The translations under genes were made by a program, and so were the position numbers. DNA of 48,060 nucleotides from a bacterium (GTDB taxonomy: Bacteria; Zhuqueibacterota; QNDG01; DTFT01), in the NCBI GenBank assembly GCA_030372965.1, contig JAUCQC010000273.1:1-48060 (forward strand), given 5' to 3'. Positions 26,526 through 36,019 of the stretch are shown here, one piece after another. The notes beneath the pieces were generated by a model. It saw only the letters and a program-made list of their open reading frames with translations. It was not told where the DNA came from and searched no databases. How positions within the stretch are numbered: the stretch's first letter is position 1; every line of letters begins with the position of its first letter.

Positions 26526-29168
26526 CTACGGTTCCAGCATCCTTTTCAGTTCATCCAGTTTCTTCAGCGCCTCCACGGGCGTGAGGCCGTTCACGTCCAG
26601 GCTCCGTATCGCCTGAAGAATGCGTGATTCCGCGGGCGAGAAGAGCTCCAATTGCGGCGCGGGTTCGGCTACCCTGAGCGTCGGAGTGTCCGGAACCGCC
26701 AGTCTCGGCTCGCGGTCGGGCGTGAGCTCGTTCGCTTCCAGGTTCGCCAGAATCCGCTTCGCGCGTTTGATCACCTCCGCCGGCAGTCCGGCGAGCCGGG
26801 CCACCTGGATGCCGTACGACCGGTCCGCCCCGCCCGGCTGGATCTTTCTCAGGAACACGATGTGGTCGCCCCATTCGCGCACGGCCACGTTGAAATTCTT
26901 CACCCGGGGCAGGATGAGGGCCAGTTCGGTCAGCTCGTGGTAGTGCGTGGCGAACAGCGTCCGGGATCGGGACGAAGGATGGTTGTGCAGGTATTCGGCC
27001 ACGGCCCAGGCGATCGACAGCCCGTCGAAGGTGGATGTGCCCCGGCCGATCTCGTCCAGGAGCACCAGGCTCTTCGGGGTCGCGTTGTTCAGGATGTTGG
27101 CCGTCTCGTTCATCTCGACGAGAAAGGTGGATTCCCCGCCCGCCACGTTGTCGCGCGCGCCCACGCGCGTGAAGATGCGGTCGGCCAGGCCGATGCGGGC
27201 GGATCTGGCCGGCACAAAACTGCCGACCTGGGCCATGAACACGATGAGCCCCACCTGGCGGATGAAGGTGGATTTTCCGGCCATGTTCGGGCCGGTGATG
27301 ATCAGAACCTGATTTTCCCGGCCGTCCAGACAGGCGTCATTGGGGATGAACGGCTGGCCCGGCGGCAGAAGGCGCTCGACCACGGGGTGGCGGCCTTCCT
27401 GGATGTCGATGGCGTCGCCGTCGTCGATGTCCGGTTTCACGTAGCGGTATTCCTCGGCCGCGGACGCGAATGACAGGAGCACGTCCAGCTCGCCGAGAAC
27501 GCGGCTGTTCTCCTGCACGGCGGCCGCGTCCGCGGCCACGGACCGCCGCAGTTCGTCGAAGAGGCGCGACTCCAGGCCGCCGAGTTTCTCCTCGGCGTGG
27601 AGTATCTTTTCCTCCATCTCCTTCAGTTCGGGGGTGATAAACCGCTCGGCGTTGACCAGAGTCTGCTTGCGGGTGTATCCCTCCGGAATCCGGGACAGGT
27701 GGGTGTTTGTCACCTCGATGTAGTATCCGAACACCTGGTTGTAGCCGACTTTCAGGGAGGGGATGCCCGTTTTCTCGCGCTCCGTGTTCTGGAGCCGGGC
27801 GATCCACTCCTTGCCCGAGGAGCCGATGCGCCGCAACTCGTCCAGTTCCGCGCTGTAACCCTCCCGGATCACGCCGCCGTCCGAGAGGGAAACGGGCGGA
27901 TCGTCGGAGAGACCGGAGGCGATCCGGCTCACCGTTTCATCGCATGGGGAGAACGCGTCCCGGCACGCCGCGAGCCCGGCGGAGCGGACGCCGGCCAGCG
28001 CGTCCCGAAGGGCCGGAATTTTTTCGAGCGTTTTTTTGAGCCCGAGCAGGTCGCGCGGAGAGGCGCGGCCCGCGGCCACGCGCGCGATCAGCCGCTCGGC
28101 GTCGCCGGTGCCCTTCAGCAGGCTGTCGAGTCCGGACCGGAGGTCCCGGTTTCCGACCAGCTCCTCAACCGCCTCGAGGCGGCGGCGCACCGATTCGACG
28201 CGGTTCAGCGGTCTGGCCAGCCAGGAGACGAGCGTCCGTCCGCCCATGGGCGTCCGTGTCCGGTCCAGAACGGAAAGCAATGTGCCCTCGCGGCCCCCGG
28301 CCGCCATGGACGAATCGATTTCCAGGCTCCTGCGGGTGGACGCGTCCAGCCGCATGTAGTCGTCCGCGGAATGACGCTTCAGGGAACGGATGAAACCCAG
28401 ATCGTTTCTCTGGGTCTCCTTGAGATAGGCGAAAACCGCGCCCGCGGCTCCGAGTCCTTCGTTCAGGTCCTCACAGCCGAATCCCTTCAGGGAGACGGTT
28501 CCAAAATGGCGGTTCAGGGTTTCCGAGGCATAGGCCCTGCCGAATATCCAGGGCTCCCGTTTCGTGACGGGCGGCGACGTGCCGTCCGCAGGCAGAAGGC
28601 CGGCCAGCCTGCCGGCCTGGTTTTCCGGCACCAGGATTTCCGCCGGCCGCACGGAAGCCAGTTCTTCAGCGAGCCGTTCCGGCGGGCATTCCGCGGCGCG
28701 GAACTCGCCCGTGGACGCGTCCGCCCAGGCCAGCCCGCACGTTTTTTCACCGAAGACCACGGCGGCCAGGAAATTGTTGCGTTTTCCTTCGAGAAGCCGC
28801 TCCTCGGTCAGCGTGCCGGGCGTGGCGACCTGCACGACTTCGCGCTTGACAATGCCCTTGGCGAGTTTCGGGTCTTCGACCTGATCGCACACGGCCACCT
28901 TATAGCCGGCGCGTATCATCTTTCCGAGATACCCTTCCAGGGCGTGATACGGAAATCCGGCCAGCGGCACTTCCCCGGCCCTGCCGTGGCCGCGCGAAGT
29001 CAGCGTCAGCCCGAGGGTTTCGGAAGCCGTTCTGGCGTCGTCGTAGAACATCTCATAAAAATCGCCCATGCGAAAGAACAGGACCGCGTCCGGATGCTCC
29101 GCTTTCACTGCGAGGTACTGGGTCATCAGGGGGGTGTCGGCAGCGGGTGAGGGATTTTGGGGAGGCAT
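26526..29168 (-). CDS. mutS: DNA mismatch repair protein MutS
   Basis: An 880-residue MutS1. The mismatch-reading F-Y-E motif is at 37-39 (MGDFYEMF), the connector and lever domains follow, and the ATPase has Walker A GPNMAGKS at about 626, LVLLDEIGRGTSTFDG and the ATHYHEL histidine switch. A QLELF motif near residue 839 fits the consensus for binding the beta sliding clamp. The C-terminus ends in the small helical dimer/tetramer domain. ATG 29168 is used; a GTG 15 bases earlier is in frame, and no ribosome binding site is clear for either. No mutL is in the window. Confidence 0.96.
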   Translation of the reverse strand: MPPQNPSPAADTPLMTQYLAVKAEHPDAVLFFRMGDFYEMFYDDARTASETLGLTLTSRGHGRAGEVPLAGFPYHALEGYLGKMIRAGYKVAVCDQVEDPKLAKGIVKREVVQVATPGTLTEERLLEGKRNNFLAAVVFGEKTCGLAWADASTGEFRAAECPPERLAEELASVRPAEILVPENQAGRLAGLLPADGTSPPVTKREPWIFGRAYASETLNRHFGTVSLKGFGCEDLNEGLGAAGAVFAYLKETQRNDLGFIRSLKRHSADDYMRLDASTRRSLEIDSSMAAGGREGTLLSVLDRTRTPMGGRTLVSWLARPLNRVESVRRRLEAVEELVGNRDLRSGLDSLLKGTGDAERLIARVAAGRASPRDLLGLKKTLEKIPALRDALAGVRSAGLAACRDAFSPCDETVSRIASGLSDDPPVSLSDGGVIREGYSAELDELRRIGSSGKEWIARLQNTEREKTGIPSLKVGYNQVFGYYIEVTNTHLSRIPEGYTRKQTLVNAERFITPELKEMEEKILHAEEKLGGLESRLFDELRRSVAADAAAVQENSRVLGELDVLLSFASAAEEYRYVKPDIDDGDAIDIQEGRHPVVERLLPPGQPFIPNDACLDGRENQVLIITGPNMAGKSTFIRQVGLIVFMAQVGSFVPARSARIGLADRIFTRVGARDNVAGGESTFLVEMNETANILNNATPKSLVLLDEIGRGTSTFDGLSIAWAVAEYLHNHPSSRSRTLFATHYHELTELALILPRVKNFNVAVREWGDHIVFLRKIQPGGADRSYGIQVARLAGLPAEVIKRAKRILANLEANELTPDREPRLAVPDTPTLRVAEPAPQLELFSPAESRILQAIRSLDVNGLTPVEALKKLDELKRMLEP

Positions 29169-29398
29169 GGGTAAAATTAACACGACCGGACTTCAATAGC
29201 AAACAATTTTTCACGGCGATCAGGATCAGTTCACAGTGAGATGACCGAGCTGGAGCTTCCAGCCGGGCGATTGACTTGAAATATTAAAAATCAAAGGCTT
29301 ATGGCCATCCGATTCGGAAGGTTCAGGAGGCACTTTATTTGCTGCTTTTTTATTGACTTATACCTATCAGTCCCATATGCGTCAAGGGCCAACATCCA

Positions 29399-31351
29399 AT
29401 GCGGCAAAGATGGATATTCGTGATTTTTCTTAGTTCAATCGGAATGACGGCCCGGAAACAGGCCTTCGCGTCCGATTTGACCCAGCTGAGCCTGGACTCC
29501 CTTCTCAACCTGCCCATCCGCACCAGCGTCAAATACGAACAGAAAGCGTCCGAGGCGCCCGCGTCCGTGACGGTCATCACGCGTGAGCAAATACATCGGT
29601 ACGGGTACAGGACCCTGGATGAAGCATTGCGCGGCGTCCGCGGGTTTTACATCAGCTATGACCGGAACTACGCGACAGCCGGGACACGGGGATTCGGCCG
29701 TCCCACGGATTACAACGACCGGCTCCTGCTGCTCATCAACGGCCATATCTACAACGATGCCATCTATCAAACCGCCGCTCTGGGAACCGACCTCGGCCTC
29801 GATCTGGATGCGGTGGACCGGATTGAGATCATCCGCGGACCCAATTCCACGCTGTACGGTACGAGCGCCATGCTCGCCGTGATCAACGTCATCACATCCG
29901 ACGGCGCGCGGCATCAGGGTCTGTCGCTTTCCGCGGAAACGGGCAGCGGGTGGAAACGCGAAGCCGCGATCCGGTACGGCGCCCCCTTTGGCCGTGACGG
30001 AGGCGTCTTTCTGGCCGGTTCCTGGGGAGCGGTTGACGGAAGGGACCTGTATTTCCGTGAATTCGACGATCCGTCCACGAACAACGGCAGGGCCGTCGGA
30101 CTCGACTGGGACCGGTACGCCGGATTCTCCGGAAAACTCCGGACCGGCGGTTTCAACGCGCAGGCGTTCTTCGCCACACGGACCAAGGGCGTTCCGACGG
30201 CTTCCTGGGACGTTGAATTCAACAATGCCGGCGCCCGGTCGCTGGACCAACGGGGATTCCTGGAATTCCGTTACGAACGGGACCTGGGCGGCAACCGTCA
30301 CTGGACCACGGGTCTTTCCGCGGACCATTACCGCTACGGCGGCTGGTACCCGTATGAGACCATGGAGCGGGAGCAGGCGACCGGCACCTGGATCGATCTG
30401 GAAAGCCAGTTCCGGTGGGATGTGCTGCGTCGGCTCAGGATCACCTTCGGCGGAAGAATCCAGGAGAACGTCCAGGCGGATTACCGTTATATCAGCGGAA
30501 ATGAGACCTGGTTCGAGGGGGATTTCCCCTTTTCTCTTGTATCGTTCTACGGACAGACTGAAATCCGTCCGTTGAGCGGCCTGACCTTTCTGGGAGGGCT
30601 GGGAAGGGACGCCTATTCCACGTCCTTCAGTTCCGTCATGCCGCACGCGTCCATGATTGCCCGGCCTTTCCATTCAACCACGGTCAAAGCCGTGTACGCG
30701 GAAGGGTTCAGGGCGCCGAATGTCTATGAGTGGAATTACGAGGAACCGGATTTACAGAAACGGAATCCGTATCTGAGACCGGAACGGATCAAGACAGTCG
30801 AGGGAGTGCTGGAACAGAGGATATCCGGCGGCCTGCTCGCATCCGTGTCGGCGTACCACTACCGGTTCAGGGATCTCATCGAGTATTCAATCGAACCCCA
30901 AGACAGTATGTTTGTATTCAACAATCTCCAGCGTCTCCGCACCCGGGGCATGGAACTGGAGCTTAACGGCCGTTTTGACGGGTGGAGCATGTACGGATCG
31001 TGTTCGTTCCAGGACGCCAGGGACAGGGTTTCCGGAGAGAAGCTGTCGAATGCCCCGGAAATCCTGTTGCGGACAGGGAGCGCTGTTCCCGTGGGCCGGG
31101 GCATCGTTGCGGCGCTGGAGATCGCCTCCGAGACCGGCCGGCGCACCCTGTCCGGTTCCCAAATCCCCGGATTCTGCCTGGTCGATCTGAACCTGACCGG
31201 CTGGCGTCCGATTCCAGGAACGGAAATGGAAGTCAAGGTGCGCAATCTCTTCGATGTCCGATACAGGCTGCCCGGCGGAACCGAGCATCGCATGGATGCC
31301 ATACGCCAGGACGGCCGTTCCTTCGCCGTGAGGGTCACGCTCACGCCCTGA
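29399..31351 (+). CDS. TonB-dependent outer-membrane receptor
   Basis: A 650-residue receptor of the Cir/FepA-like group. After a signal peptide ending near QAFA, the segment LTQLSLDSLLNLPIRTSV is a typical lead-in of this group, then a plug domain (about 50-165: ASVTVITREQIHRYGYRTLDE, LLINGHIYND, VDRIEIIRGPNSTLYG) and a barrel ending FAVRVTLTP. Substrate cannot be told. It is a single gene: mutS diverges 230 bases upstream and a terminator follows directly. AAGGG lies about 10 bases before the ATG. The upstream gap is AT-rich but I could not fix a promoter. Confidence 0.9.
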   Translation: MRQRWIFVIFLSSIGMTARKQAFASDLTQLSLDSLLNLPIRTSVKYEQKASEAPASVTVITREQIHRYGYRTLDEALRGVRGFYISYDRNYATAGTRGFGRPTDYNDRLLLLINGHIYNDAIYQTAALGTDLGLDLDAVDRIEIIRGPNSTLYGTSAMLAVINVITSDGARHQGLSLSAETGSGWKREAAIRYGAPFGRDGGVFLAGSWGAVDGRDLYFREFDDPSTNNGRAVGLDWDRYAGFSGKLRTGGFNAQAFFATRTKGVPTASWDVEFNNAGARSLDQRGFLEFRYERDLGGNRHWTTGLSADHYRYGGWYPYETMEREQATGTWIDLESQFRWDVLRRLRITFGGRIQENVQADYRYISGNETWFEGDFPFSLVSFYGQTEIRPLSGLTFLGGLGRDAYSTSFSSVMPHASMIARPFHSTTVKAVYAEGFRAPNVYEWNYEEPDLQKRNPYLRPERIKTVEGVLEQRISGGLLASVSAYHYRFRDLIEYSIEPQDSMFVFNNLQRLRTRGMELELNGRFDGWSMYGSCSFQDARDRVSGEKLSNAPEILLRTGSAVPVGRGIVAALEIASETGRRTLSGSQIPGFCLVDLNLTGWRPIPGTEMEVKVRNLFDVRYRLPGGTEHRMDAIRQDGRSFAVRVTLTP

Positions 31352-31384
31352 CGGACACAGGACAATCCCGTCACGATCCTTCCG

Positions 31385-31414
31385 AACGCCCGGCCTGTTC
31401 TTCCGGGCGTTTTT
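31385..31414 (+). terminator. Intrinsic terminator after the TonB receptor gene
   Basis: A perfect nine-base-pair stem (AACGCCCGG with CCGGGCGTT) and a nine-base loop are followed by a run of five T, 34 bases after the receptor stop. On the minus strand it lacks a T run, so it serves the plus strand. Confidence 0.85.
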
Positions 31415-31519
31415 CATGACTTGGGGAGTCGGAATCGCGTATTCATCAGCCGGCGCGGGCAGAACGCGATGCTTGACGGGAAGGAGAAAGGAAGGACGGG
31501 AACCGGACGGACGCGGCTT

Positions 31520-31987
31520 TCACTCAAGATACCGCTGGAACCAGCGGCGCGGCAGGGTGTAGCCGAAAGCGGTCATGAATCCGACGAGGCCGGAGACCAG
31601 CAGGACCGGGCCGAAGAGCTCCGCCGCGGTCAGGCGGGGGCCCCGGAGGAATGCGGTCAGCCAGACGCCTGCGGCCGCGGTTGCGGCCAGGGCCAGGCCG
31701 AGAAGAGGTGTGATGAAAAAAGGCAGGAGGGACTCCCGGAATCCCTGCTTGCTTTCGACCAGTGCGAGGAGCAGGCCGCTGACGCCCCCGATCCAGACCG
31801 CCAGCCCGGCCGGGAGATGGAAGCCGAACGCGGGGAAGCGGACCGGCAGGACCGTAATCAACGCGCCCGCGGCGAGGCCCGCTGCAGGGAGGATGAGGAA
31901 AAGGAGGCGCGGCGGCCGGCCCTGCCACGCGGCAAAAGCGATGAATTCGGCGAGGCCGATCGCGAAGAAGAGCAAAAGGCCGCTCAC
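31520..31987 (-). CDS. Small membrane protein of unknown function
   Basis: I do not recognise this 155-residue protein. It has four to five hydrophobic segments (about 2-20, 26-46, 54-74, 86-108 and 122-142), short loops, and ends [12 protein letters not shown], with a basic C-terminus. The start is a GTG that overlaps the panB stop (GTGA), so it is translationally coupled to panB and is the last gene of this minus-strand group. It resembles none of the pantothenate pathway enzymes that usually follow panB. Confidence 0.7.
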   Translation of the reverse strand: MSGLLLFFAIGLAEFIAFAAWQGRPPRLLFLILPAAGLAAGALITVLPVRFPAFGFHLPAGLAVWIGGVSGLLLALVESKQGFRESLLPFFITPLLGLALAATAAAGVWLTAFLRGPRLTAAELFGPVLLVSGLVGFMTAFGYTLPRRWFQRYLE

Positions 31988-32793
31988 TTGAAGCTCTCCT
32001 CGTCGGAGGGGAAGCGGCCGTTTTTCACGTCATCGGCGAAGCGGGAGGCCGCGGTCCGTATCGTTTCGGCCAGCTCGGCGTAGCGGCGGACGAATTTGGG
32101 CCTGAAGGATTCGAAGAGTCCGAGCATGTCCGGGGTCACGATGACCTGGCCGTCGCAATGCGGGCCCGCGCCGATGCCGATGGTCGGGATGGACAGGGAT
32201 TGGGTGATTTCGGCCGCCAGTCCGGCCGGAATTTTCTCGAGCACGACCGCGAACGCGCCGGCTTCCTCGAGGATCCGCGCGTCCTCGCGTATGGCGCCGG
32301 CCTCGTCCTGCACCTCGCCGCGCACGCGGTAGTCCCCGAACGAGCGGATCGACTGCGGCGTGAGCCCCAGATGCCCCATGACCGGGATGCCGGCGGACAC
32401 GATGCGGCGTACGGTGTCCGCGATCCGCCTGCCGCCCTCGAGCTTGACGCCCGCGGCCCCGCTTTCCTTGAGGAAACGGCCCGCGTTCTCCAGCGCCTGG
32501 TCCCCGGAAACCTGGTAGGACAGAAACGGCATGTCCGCGATCACCAGGCCGCGTTTCACGCCGCGCGAAACCGCGGCGGCATGATATAGCATCTGCTCCA
32601 TGGTGATCGGCAGGGTTGTCTCATGCCCGGCGAACACCATGGCGCCCGAATCCCCGACGAGAATGATGTCGATCCCCGCGGCGTCGAGAAGCCCGGCCGT
32701 CAGCCAGTCGTAGGCCGTGAGGCAGGTGATTTTCTCCCCCCTGGCCTTCATGGCGGAAATTCGGGGAACGGTGATGATGTCGGATGGGGCCAT
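31984..32793 (-). CDS. panB: 3-methyl-2-oxobutanoate hydroxymethyltransferase
   Basis: PanB (269 residues) adds a hydroxymethyl group from 5,10-methylene-THF to 2-oxoisovalerate, the first step to pantothenate and CoA. The TIM-barrel enzyme shows [38 protein letters not shown] with the metal-binding Asp, VKLEGG with the active-site region, GHLGLTPQS, and [24 protein letters not shown] 32793 has AGAGGA about 5 bases upstream. panC and panD are not next to it. Confidence 0.95.
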   Translation of the reverse strand: MAPSDIITVPRISAMKARGEKITCLTAYDWLTAGLLDAAGIDIILVGDSGAMVFAGHETTLPITMEQMLYHAAAVSRGVKRGLVIADMPFLSYQVSGDQALENAGRFLKESGAAGVKLEGGRRIADTVRRIVSAGIPVMGHLGLTPQSIRSFGDYRVRGEVQDEAGAIREDARILEEAGAFAVVLEKIPAGLAAEITQSLSIPTIGIGAGPHCDGQVIVTPDMLGLFESFRPKFVRRYAELAETIRTAASRFADDVKNGRFPSDEESFK

Positions 32794-32852
32794 CGTGTCC
32801 TCTTCAGGTTTGAAGCCGGCCGGGGACGCCTCGCCTTCCCGGCGCGGCGGGC

Positions 32853-33497
32853 TCAGCCGGGCAGACGCTTTTCCATTTCCCGCATCTGCTTCTTCATCCG
32901 GTTCTGCTCGCTCAGGAGGTGCTGGAGGGTTTCCAGAACCGGGTCGGGCAGATTGGCGTGCTCCAGATCCACGAGCAGGTGCGCGTGTTCGCCCGCGACG
33001 CGGGCCGGCACGCCCACCACGGTTTTCTCGGCCGGCACGTCGTGAATGACCACCGATCCGGCGCCGACCTTCGCCCCGTCTCCCACGCGGATGGGCCCGA
33101 GCAGGACCGCGCCCGCGCCGATCACCACCTCGTTGCCGATCGTGGGATGCCGTTTCTTCTTCTGCAGGGAGGTGCCGCCCAGGACCACGCCCTGATAGAT
33201 GAGCACATTGTCCCCGATCTCGGCCGTCTCTCCGATCACCACGCCCGACCCGTGGTCGATGAAGAAGTGGCGGCCGATCTTCGCGCCCGGATGGATCTCG
33301 ATCTGGGTGAAGAAGCGGCTGGTGTGCGAGACGATGCGCGCCAGAAAGTACATCCGACGGCGGTACAGGGCGTTCGCCACCCGGTGCGCCCACAGCGCGT
33401 GAAGGCCGGGGTAGCAGGTCAGCACTTCGAACTTGGACCGCGCCGCGGGATCTTCGCGGAATACGGTTTCGATGTCCTCCCGGATCCTCCGGAACAT
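32853..33497 (-). CDS. cysE: Serine O-acetyltransferase
   Basis: CysE makes O-acetylserine, the precursor of cysteine. This 214-residue protein is the short form: an N-terminal helical part ([28 protein letters not shown]), then left-handed beta-helix hexapeptide repeats with the catalytic signature [18 protein letters not shown] and [15 protein letters not shown], and a C-terminal coiled-coil tail ([17 protein letters not shown]). ATG 33497 is chosen for its GGGAG five to six bases upstream; the in-frame ATG at 33509 overlaps the preceding stop but lacks a site. Sits between a thioredoxin-like gene and panB. Confidence 0.94.
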   Translation of the reverse strand: MFRRIREDIETVFREDPAARSKFEVLTCYPGLHALWAHRVANALYRRRMYFLARIVSHTSRFFTQIEIHPGAKIGRHFFIDHGSGVVIGETAEIGDNVLIYQGVVLGGTSLQKKKRHPTIGNEVVIGAGAVLLGPIRVGDGAKVGAGSVVIHDVPAEKTVVGVPARVAGEHAHLLVDLEHANLPDPVLETLQHLLSEQNRMKKQMREMEKRLPG

Positions 33498-33508
33498 GCC
33501 GTCTCCCA

Positions 33509-33973
33509 TCAGCGGGCCGGGGCGGCAGGCGCGAGGGAAAGAACGGAATCCATCAGCGCGGAAAAGTCACGGCTGTTCAAAAAACCCACGCGATGGGCAA
33601 GGGGCTTTCCCGCGGGATCCAGGAACAGGAAGTTGGGGATGCCGATGCCGCCGTATTTTCTGGCGGTCGCGCCGTACTGATCCGCGACCGCTTTCTGGGA
33701 GTCGACATCCACGCGCACGGGAATGAAAGCGGCGATTCTGGATGTCACGCCCGGCTGGTTGAAGGTCGAATCGTCCATGGCCCTGCAGGAGGGGCACCAC
33801 TCGGCCATGAACTCGACGAGCACCAGCTTGTTCCGGACAGCCGCTGAATCCAACGCGGCATTGAGATTCGAATGCCATCGGACTCCGGGAACAGCCTGCG
33901 GTTTGGAGCAGGAGAGCGCCAGTACCAGGACAGCCAGGGTTGCGGTCGCGGCGGAAAGCGGGAATTTCCTCAT
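33509..33973 (-). CDS. Thioredoxin-fold protein, probable lipoprotein
   Basis: A 154-residue exported protein. The N-terminal signal ends at Cys22 (LALSC), suggesting a lipoprotein, although the residue before the last two is not ideal for a lipobox. The thioredoxin domain has the active site WCPSC at 59-63 within [15 protein letters not shown] and a cis-proline region [17 protein letters not shown]. Such proteins reduce or exchange disulfides in the periplasm. AAGGAG lies seven bases before the ATG. Its stop lies 11 bases before the cysE start, so they are probably one transcript. Confidence 0.85.
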   Translation of the reverse strand: MRKFPLSAATATLAVLVLALSCSKPQAVPGVRWHSNLNAALDSAAVRNKLVLVEFMAEWCPSCRAMDDSTFNQPGVTSRIAAFIPVRVDVDSQKAVADQYGATARKYGGIGIPNFLFLDPAGKPLAHRVGFLNSRDFSALMDSVLSLAPAAPAR

Positions 33974-34141
33974 GGGTCTCTCCTTTCCGGGTTCCGGTTG
34001 TTTGAAGTACGGATGGCCCGGGGTTTTGTTCGAATTACGGAGGAATCTGACGGCGAGCGCATTTATCGCACAACAGAGCCGCAATTCCCTCAAATGTAAG
34101 AAATGCAATGGATTGAATCAACCGAAAACTCCGGATTGAAG

Positions 34142-34165
34142 CTCCCCGCCGCAAGCGGCGGGGAG
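34142..34165. repeat. GC-rich palindrome 1
   Basis: CTCCCCGCCGC and its exact complement GCGGCGGGGAG flank two bases, giving a strong hairpin. No T run follows, so it is not a standard terminator. The 403-base gap 33974-34376 between the divergent thioredoxin-like and sigma-factor genes holds this palindrome, the next one, and otherwise no gene I can support. Confidence 0.7.
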
Positions 34166-34198
34166 TCTTCTATCTGTAGAGAAGAGACATCTGATATT

Positions 34199-34238
34199 CG
34201 CTCGCTAACCCCGCGGCAAGTCGCGGGGTTAGCGAGCG
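34199..34238. repeat. GC-rich palindrome 2 with 17-bp perfect arms
   Basis: The arms CGCTCGCTAACCCCGCG (34199-34215) and CGCGGGGTTAGCGAGCG (34222-34238) are perfect complements around a six-base loop. It follows palindrome 1 by 33 bases. The pair looks like a REP-type intergenic unit, and could alternatively form an RNA structure in the leader of the sigma-factor transcript. Confidence 0.7.
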
Positions 34239-34376
34239 CTGGCAGATTCAGGATTGCCGGGGCCGGAATCCCGTCAGGAAATCCCTGTTTTCTTGCTTTT
34301 TTCAGGAATCCTGATTAGCTTGGGACACGAAGGATTTCCTTTTTCCGGGTGTTACAAAAGCGTGGATACTCCGATC

Positions 34377-34934
34377 ATGCAGGACACCGATTTGATGCTT
34401 CGCGTCCAGAAGGGCGACGAAGCCGCGTTCAACAAGATCGTCGAAAAGTATCAGGGCCGGATACTGGACCTCTGCACCCGGTATGTCGGCAACCCGGCGG
34501 ACGGGGAGGAAGTGGCGATGGACGTGTTCTTCCAGCTCTACCGGACGCGCCTGGATTACCGCCCCGAGGCCAAGTTGTCCACCTACCTGTACCGGATCGC
34601 GGTCAACCGCTCCCTGAACCGGATACGCGACCGGAAGCGCAGACGGCTTGTTTCGTTCGAATGGCTGCGCGGGGACCGGCCCTTCGATCCGGGCGCGCCG
34701 GAAGACGACCGTCCGGACGCGCGGCTCGAAACCAAGGAACGGGAATCCCTGGTCCGAAGAGCGGTGGACCGACTTCCCGAGAAGCAGAAAACCGCTCTCC
34801 TGCTCCGGAAATACGAGGACCTGTCGTACGAGGAGATCGCGTCCGCGATGGGGACCACGGTTTCGGCGGTGGAATCCCTGCTGTTCAGGGCCCGGGAGAC
34901 GCTGAAGAAGAATCTCAGGCCGGTGATCTCCTGA
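34377..34934 (+). CDS. ECF-type RNA polymerase sigma factor
   Basis: A 185-residue sigma-70 family factor with only regions 2 and 4, as in extracytoplasmic-function sigmas. Region 2 covers about 5-90 (GDEAAFNKIVEKYQGRILDL, LSTYLYRIAVNRSLNRIRDRKRR) and region 4 about 120-175 (LPEKQKTALLLRKYEDLSYEEIA with the helix-turn-helix TVSAVESLLFRARETL). It would direct polymerase to an envelope-stress regulon that probably includes this operon. ATG 34377 is used; a GTG at 34362 is in frame and neither start has a good binding site. The anti-sigma gene follows 54 bases later. Confidence 0.92.
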   Translation: MQDTDLMLRVQKGDEAAFNKIVEKYQGRILDLCTRYVGNPADGEEVAMDVFFQLYRTRLDYRPEAKLSTYLYRIAVNRSLNRIRDRKRRRLVSFEWLRGDRPFDPGAPEDDRPDARLETKERESLVRRAVDRLPEKQKTALLLRKYEDLSYEEIASAMGTTVSAVESLLFRARETLKKNLRPVIS

Positions 34935-34988
34935 CCCGCAGGAAAATGACTTCCCCCGTGTTCCATGGGATGCAGAAGGAGAAGACGC

Positions 34989-35444
34989 ATGAACTGTCGC
35001 GACATTGAAAAATGGCTTTCGGCCTTCATGGATGGCGAACTCGCCCCGGCCCGGAAGGACGCCGTCGCATCGCACCTGGGAACCTGCGAGGCCTGCCGGA
35101 GCCGGCTCGCCGAATGGGAAGCCGTCTGGCGGGCGCTGGACGCCCTTCCCGCCGCGGCGCCGTCGCCCGCCTTCCGCGGCCGTCTGGCGGCCCGTATCCA
35201 CGAGACGCGACCCGCGGCTTCAGAAAGACTTGAGCGTTTTCTGATTCCGGTTTCGGCCGCGGCCGTGGCCCTGCTCGGCTTCTGGATCGGATATATCGCG
35301 GGCGGCCGCCAGGCCGCAGCCGCGCAGTTCCCGGAATCCGCGGAAGCCGTTTACCTCGATTCGTTCAGTTCGGTTCCGACCGCTTCTCTCGGGGACGTTT
35401 ATCTCTCCCTGAACAACGCGATCGAACCGGAGGAGACACGATGA
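34989..35444 (+). CDS. Anti-sigma factor with zinc-binding domain
   Basis: A 151-residue membrane protein. The N-terminal cytoplasmic domain has the ZAS pattern H29-x3-C33-x2-C36 (HLGTCEAC), plus C3, which in RsrA/ChrR-type anti-sigmas holds zinc and binds the sigma factor. One membrane segment is at about 86-105 and a periplasmic tail of about 45 residues follows. AAGGAG is eight bases upstream of the ATG. It follows the sigma gene and its stop overlaps the next gene (ATGA). Stress signals would release the sigma factor; which signal is unknown. Confidence 0.88.
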   Translation: MNCRDIEKWLSAFMDGELAPARKDAVASHLGTCEACRSRLAEWEAVWRALDALPAAAPSPAFRGRLAARIHETRPAASERLERFLIPVSAAAVALLGFWIGYIAGGRQAAAAQFPESAEAVYLDSFSSVPTASLGDVYLSLNNAIEPEETR

Positions 35445-36019
35445 CACGGCAGAAATGGATATGGCTGGCGCTCGGTCTGTCGATCGCCTTCAATTGCGCG
35501 TTCCTCGGCGCTTTCGGATACAGGCTCTGGAGACAGCACCGTCACGCGTCGCACTGGGCGGGGGAAAGGGGGCGTTTCGGGCTGTCGGATGGCGGGGACT
35601 GGGGCGCACCCCTCCGGAAAATGGAGCCGCCTGTCGAATTCCGGAGGGACCAGCGAGCGCACCTGCGGCACATGCAGGGCGAATTTTGGCCTCGGGTCGG
35701 CAAAACCCACGGCATTCTCTTCGAGAAGCGCCGCGCGCTTTTCGAGCTGGTCACGTCCGAGAAACCGGACACGATCGCGATTCACCGCGCCATCGAGGAA
35801 ATCGGCCGGCTTCAGGTGCAGGTCGAGAAAGAAGTGTTCAGGCAGATGCTCAGGGAGAGGGAGGTCATGGATCCGGAGCAGAGGGCTCGTTTCCGCGAGC
35901 AGATTCTGCGGCGGATGCGCGAAAACCGCGCGTTCGGCTTTCCGCCAGGCGGCCCGCCGCCGGGCCCGGGACCCGGGGATCCGAAACCGAAACCTCACAC
36001 ACAGGAGAAACAGCCATGA
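35441..36019 (+). CDS. Membrane-anchored CnrX/Spy-like periplasmic protein
   Basis: A 192-residue protein with one N-terminal membrane segment (about 6-26) and a periplasmic helical domain. The domain resembles the metal-resistance/heavy-metal-sensor group related to CnrX and Spy: EFRRDQRAHLRHMQGEFWP, a central EEIGRLQVQVEKEV helix and a DPEQRARFREQILRRM motif like the LTPEQ end of Spy. The tail is Pro/Gly rich. ATG 35441 overlaps the anti-sigma stop. It may sense misfolded protein or metals and act on the anti-sigma, or be a chaperone; the context supports the first but does not prove it. Confidence 0.75.
   Translation: MTRQKWIWLALGLSIAFNCAFLGAFGYRLWRQHRHASHWAGERGRFGLSDGGDWGAPLRKMEPPVEFRRDQRAHLRHMQGEFWPRVGKTHGILFEKRRALFELVTSEKPDTIAIHRAIEEIGRLQVQVEKEVFRQMLREREVMDPEQRARFREQILRRMRENRAFGFPPGGPPPGPGPGDPKPKPHTQEKQP

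Noticed and set aside
27597-29150. Long plus-strand frame opposite mutS
   Set aside because: mutS is complete on the other strand with all catalytic motifs; the antisense frame has none.
29252-29272. Short hairpin GCTGGA-GCT-TCCAGC in the mutS-TonB receptor gap
   Set aside because: Only six base pairs with a three-base loop and no T run; it does not stand out from background in GC-rich DNA.
29353-29379. Possible promoter TTGACT...CATATG before the TonB receptor gene
   Set aside because: The spacing between the boxes is only 15 bases and the second box is a poor match, so I did not list it.
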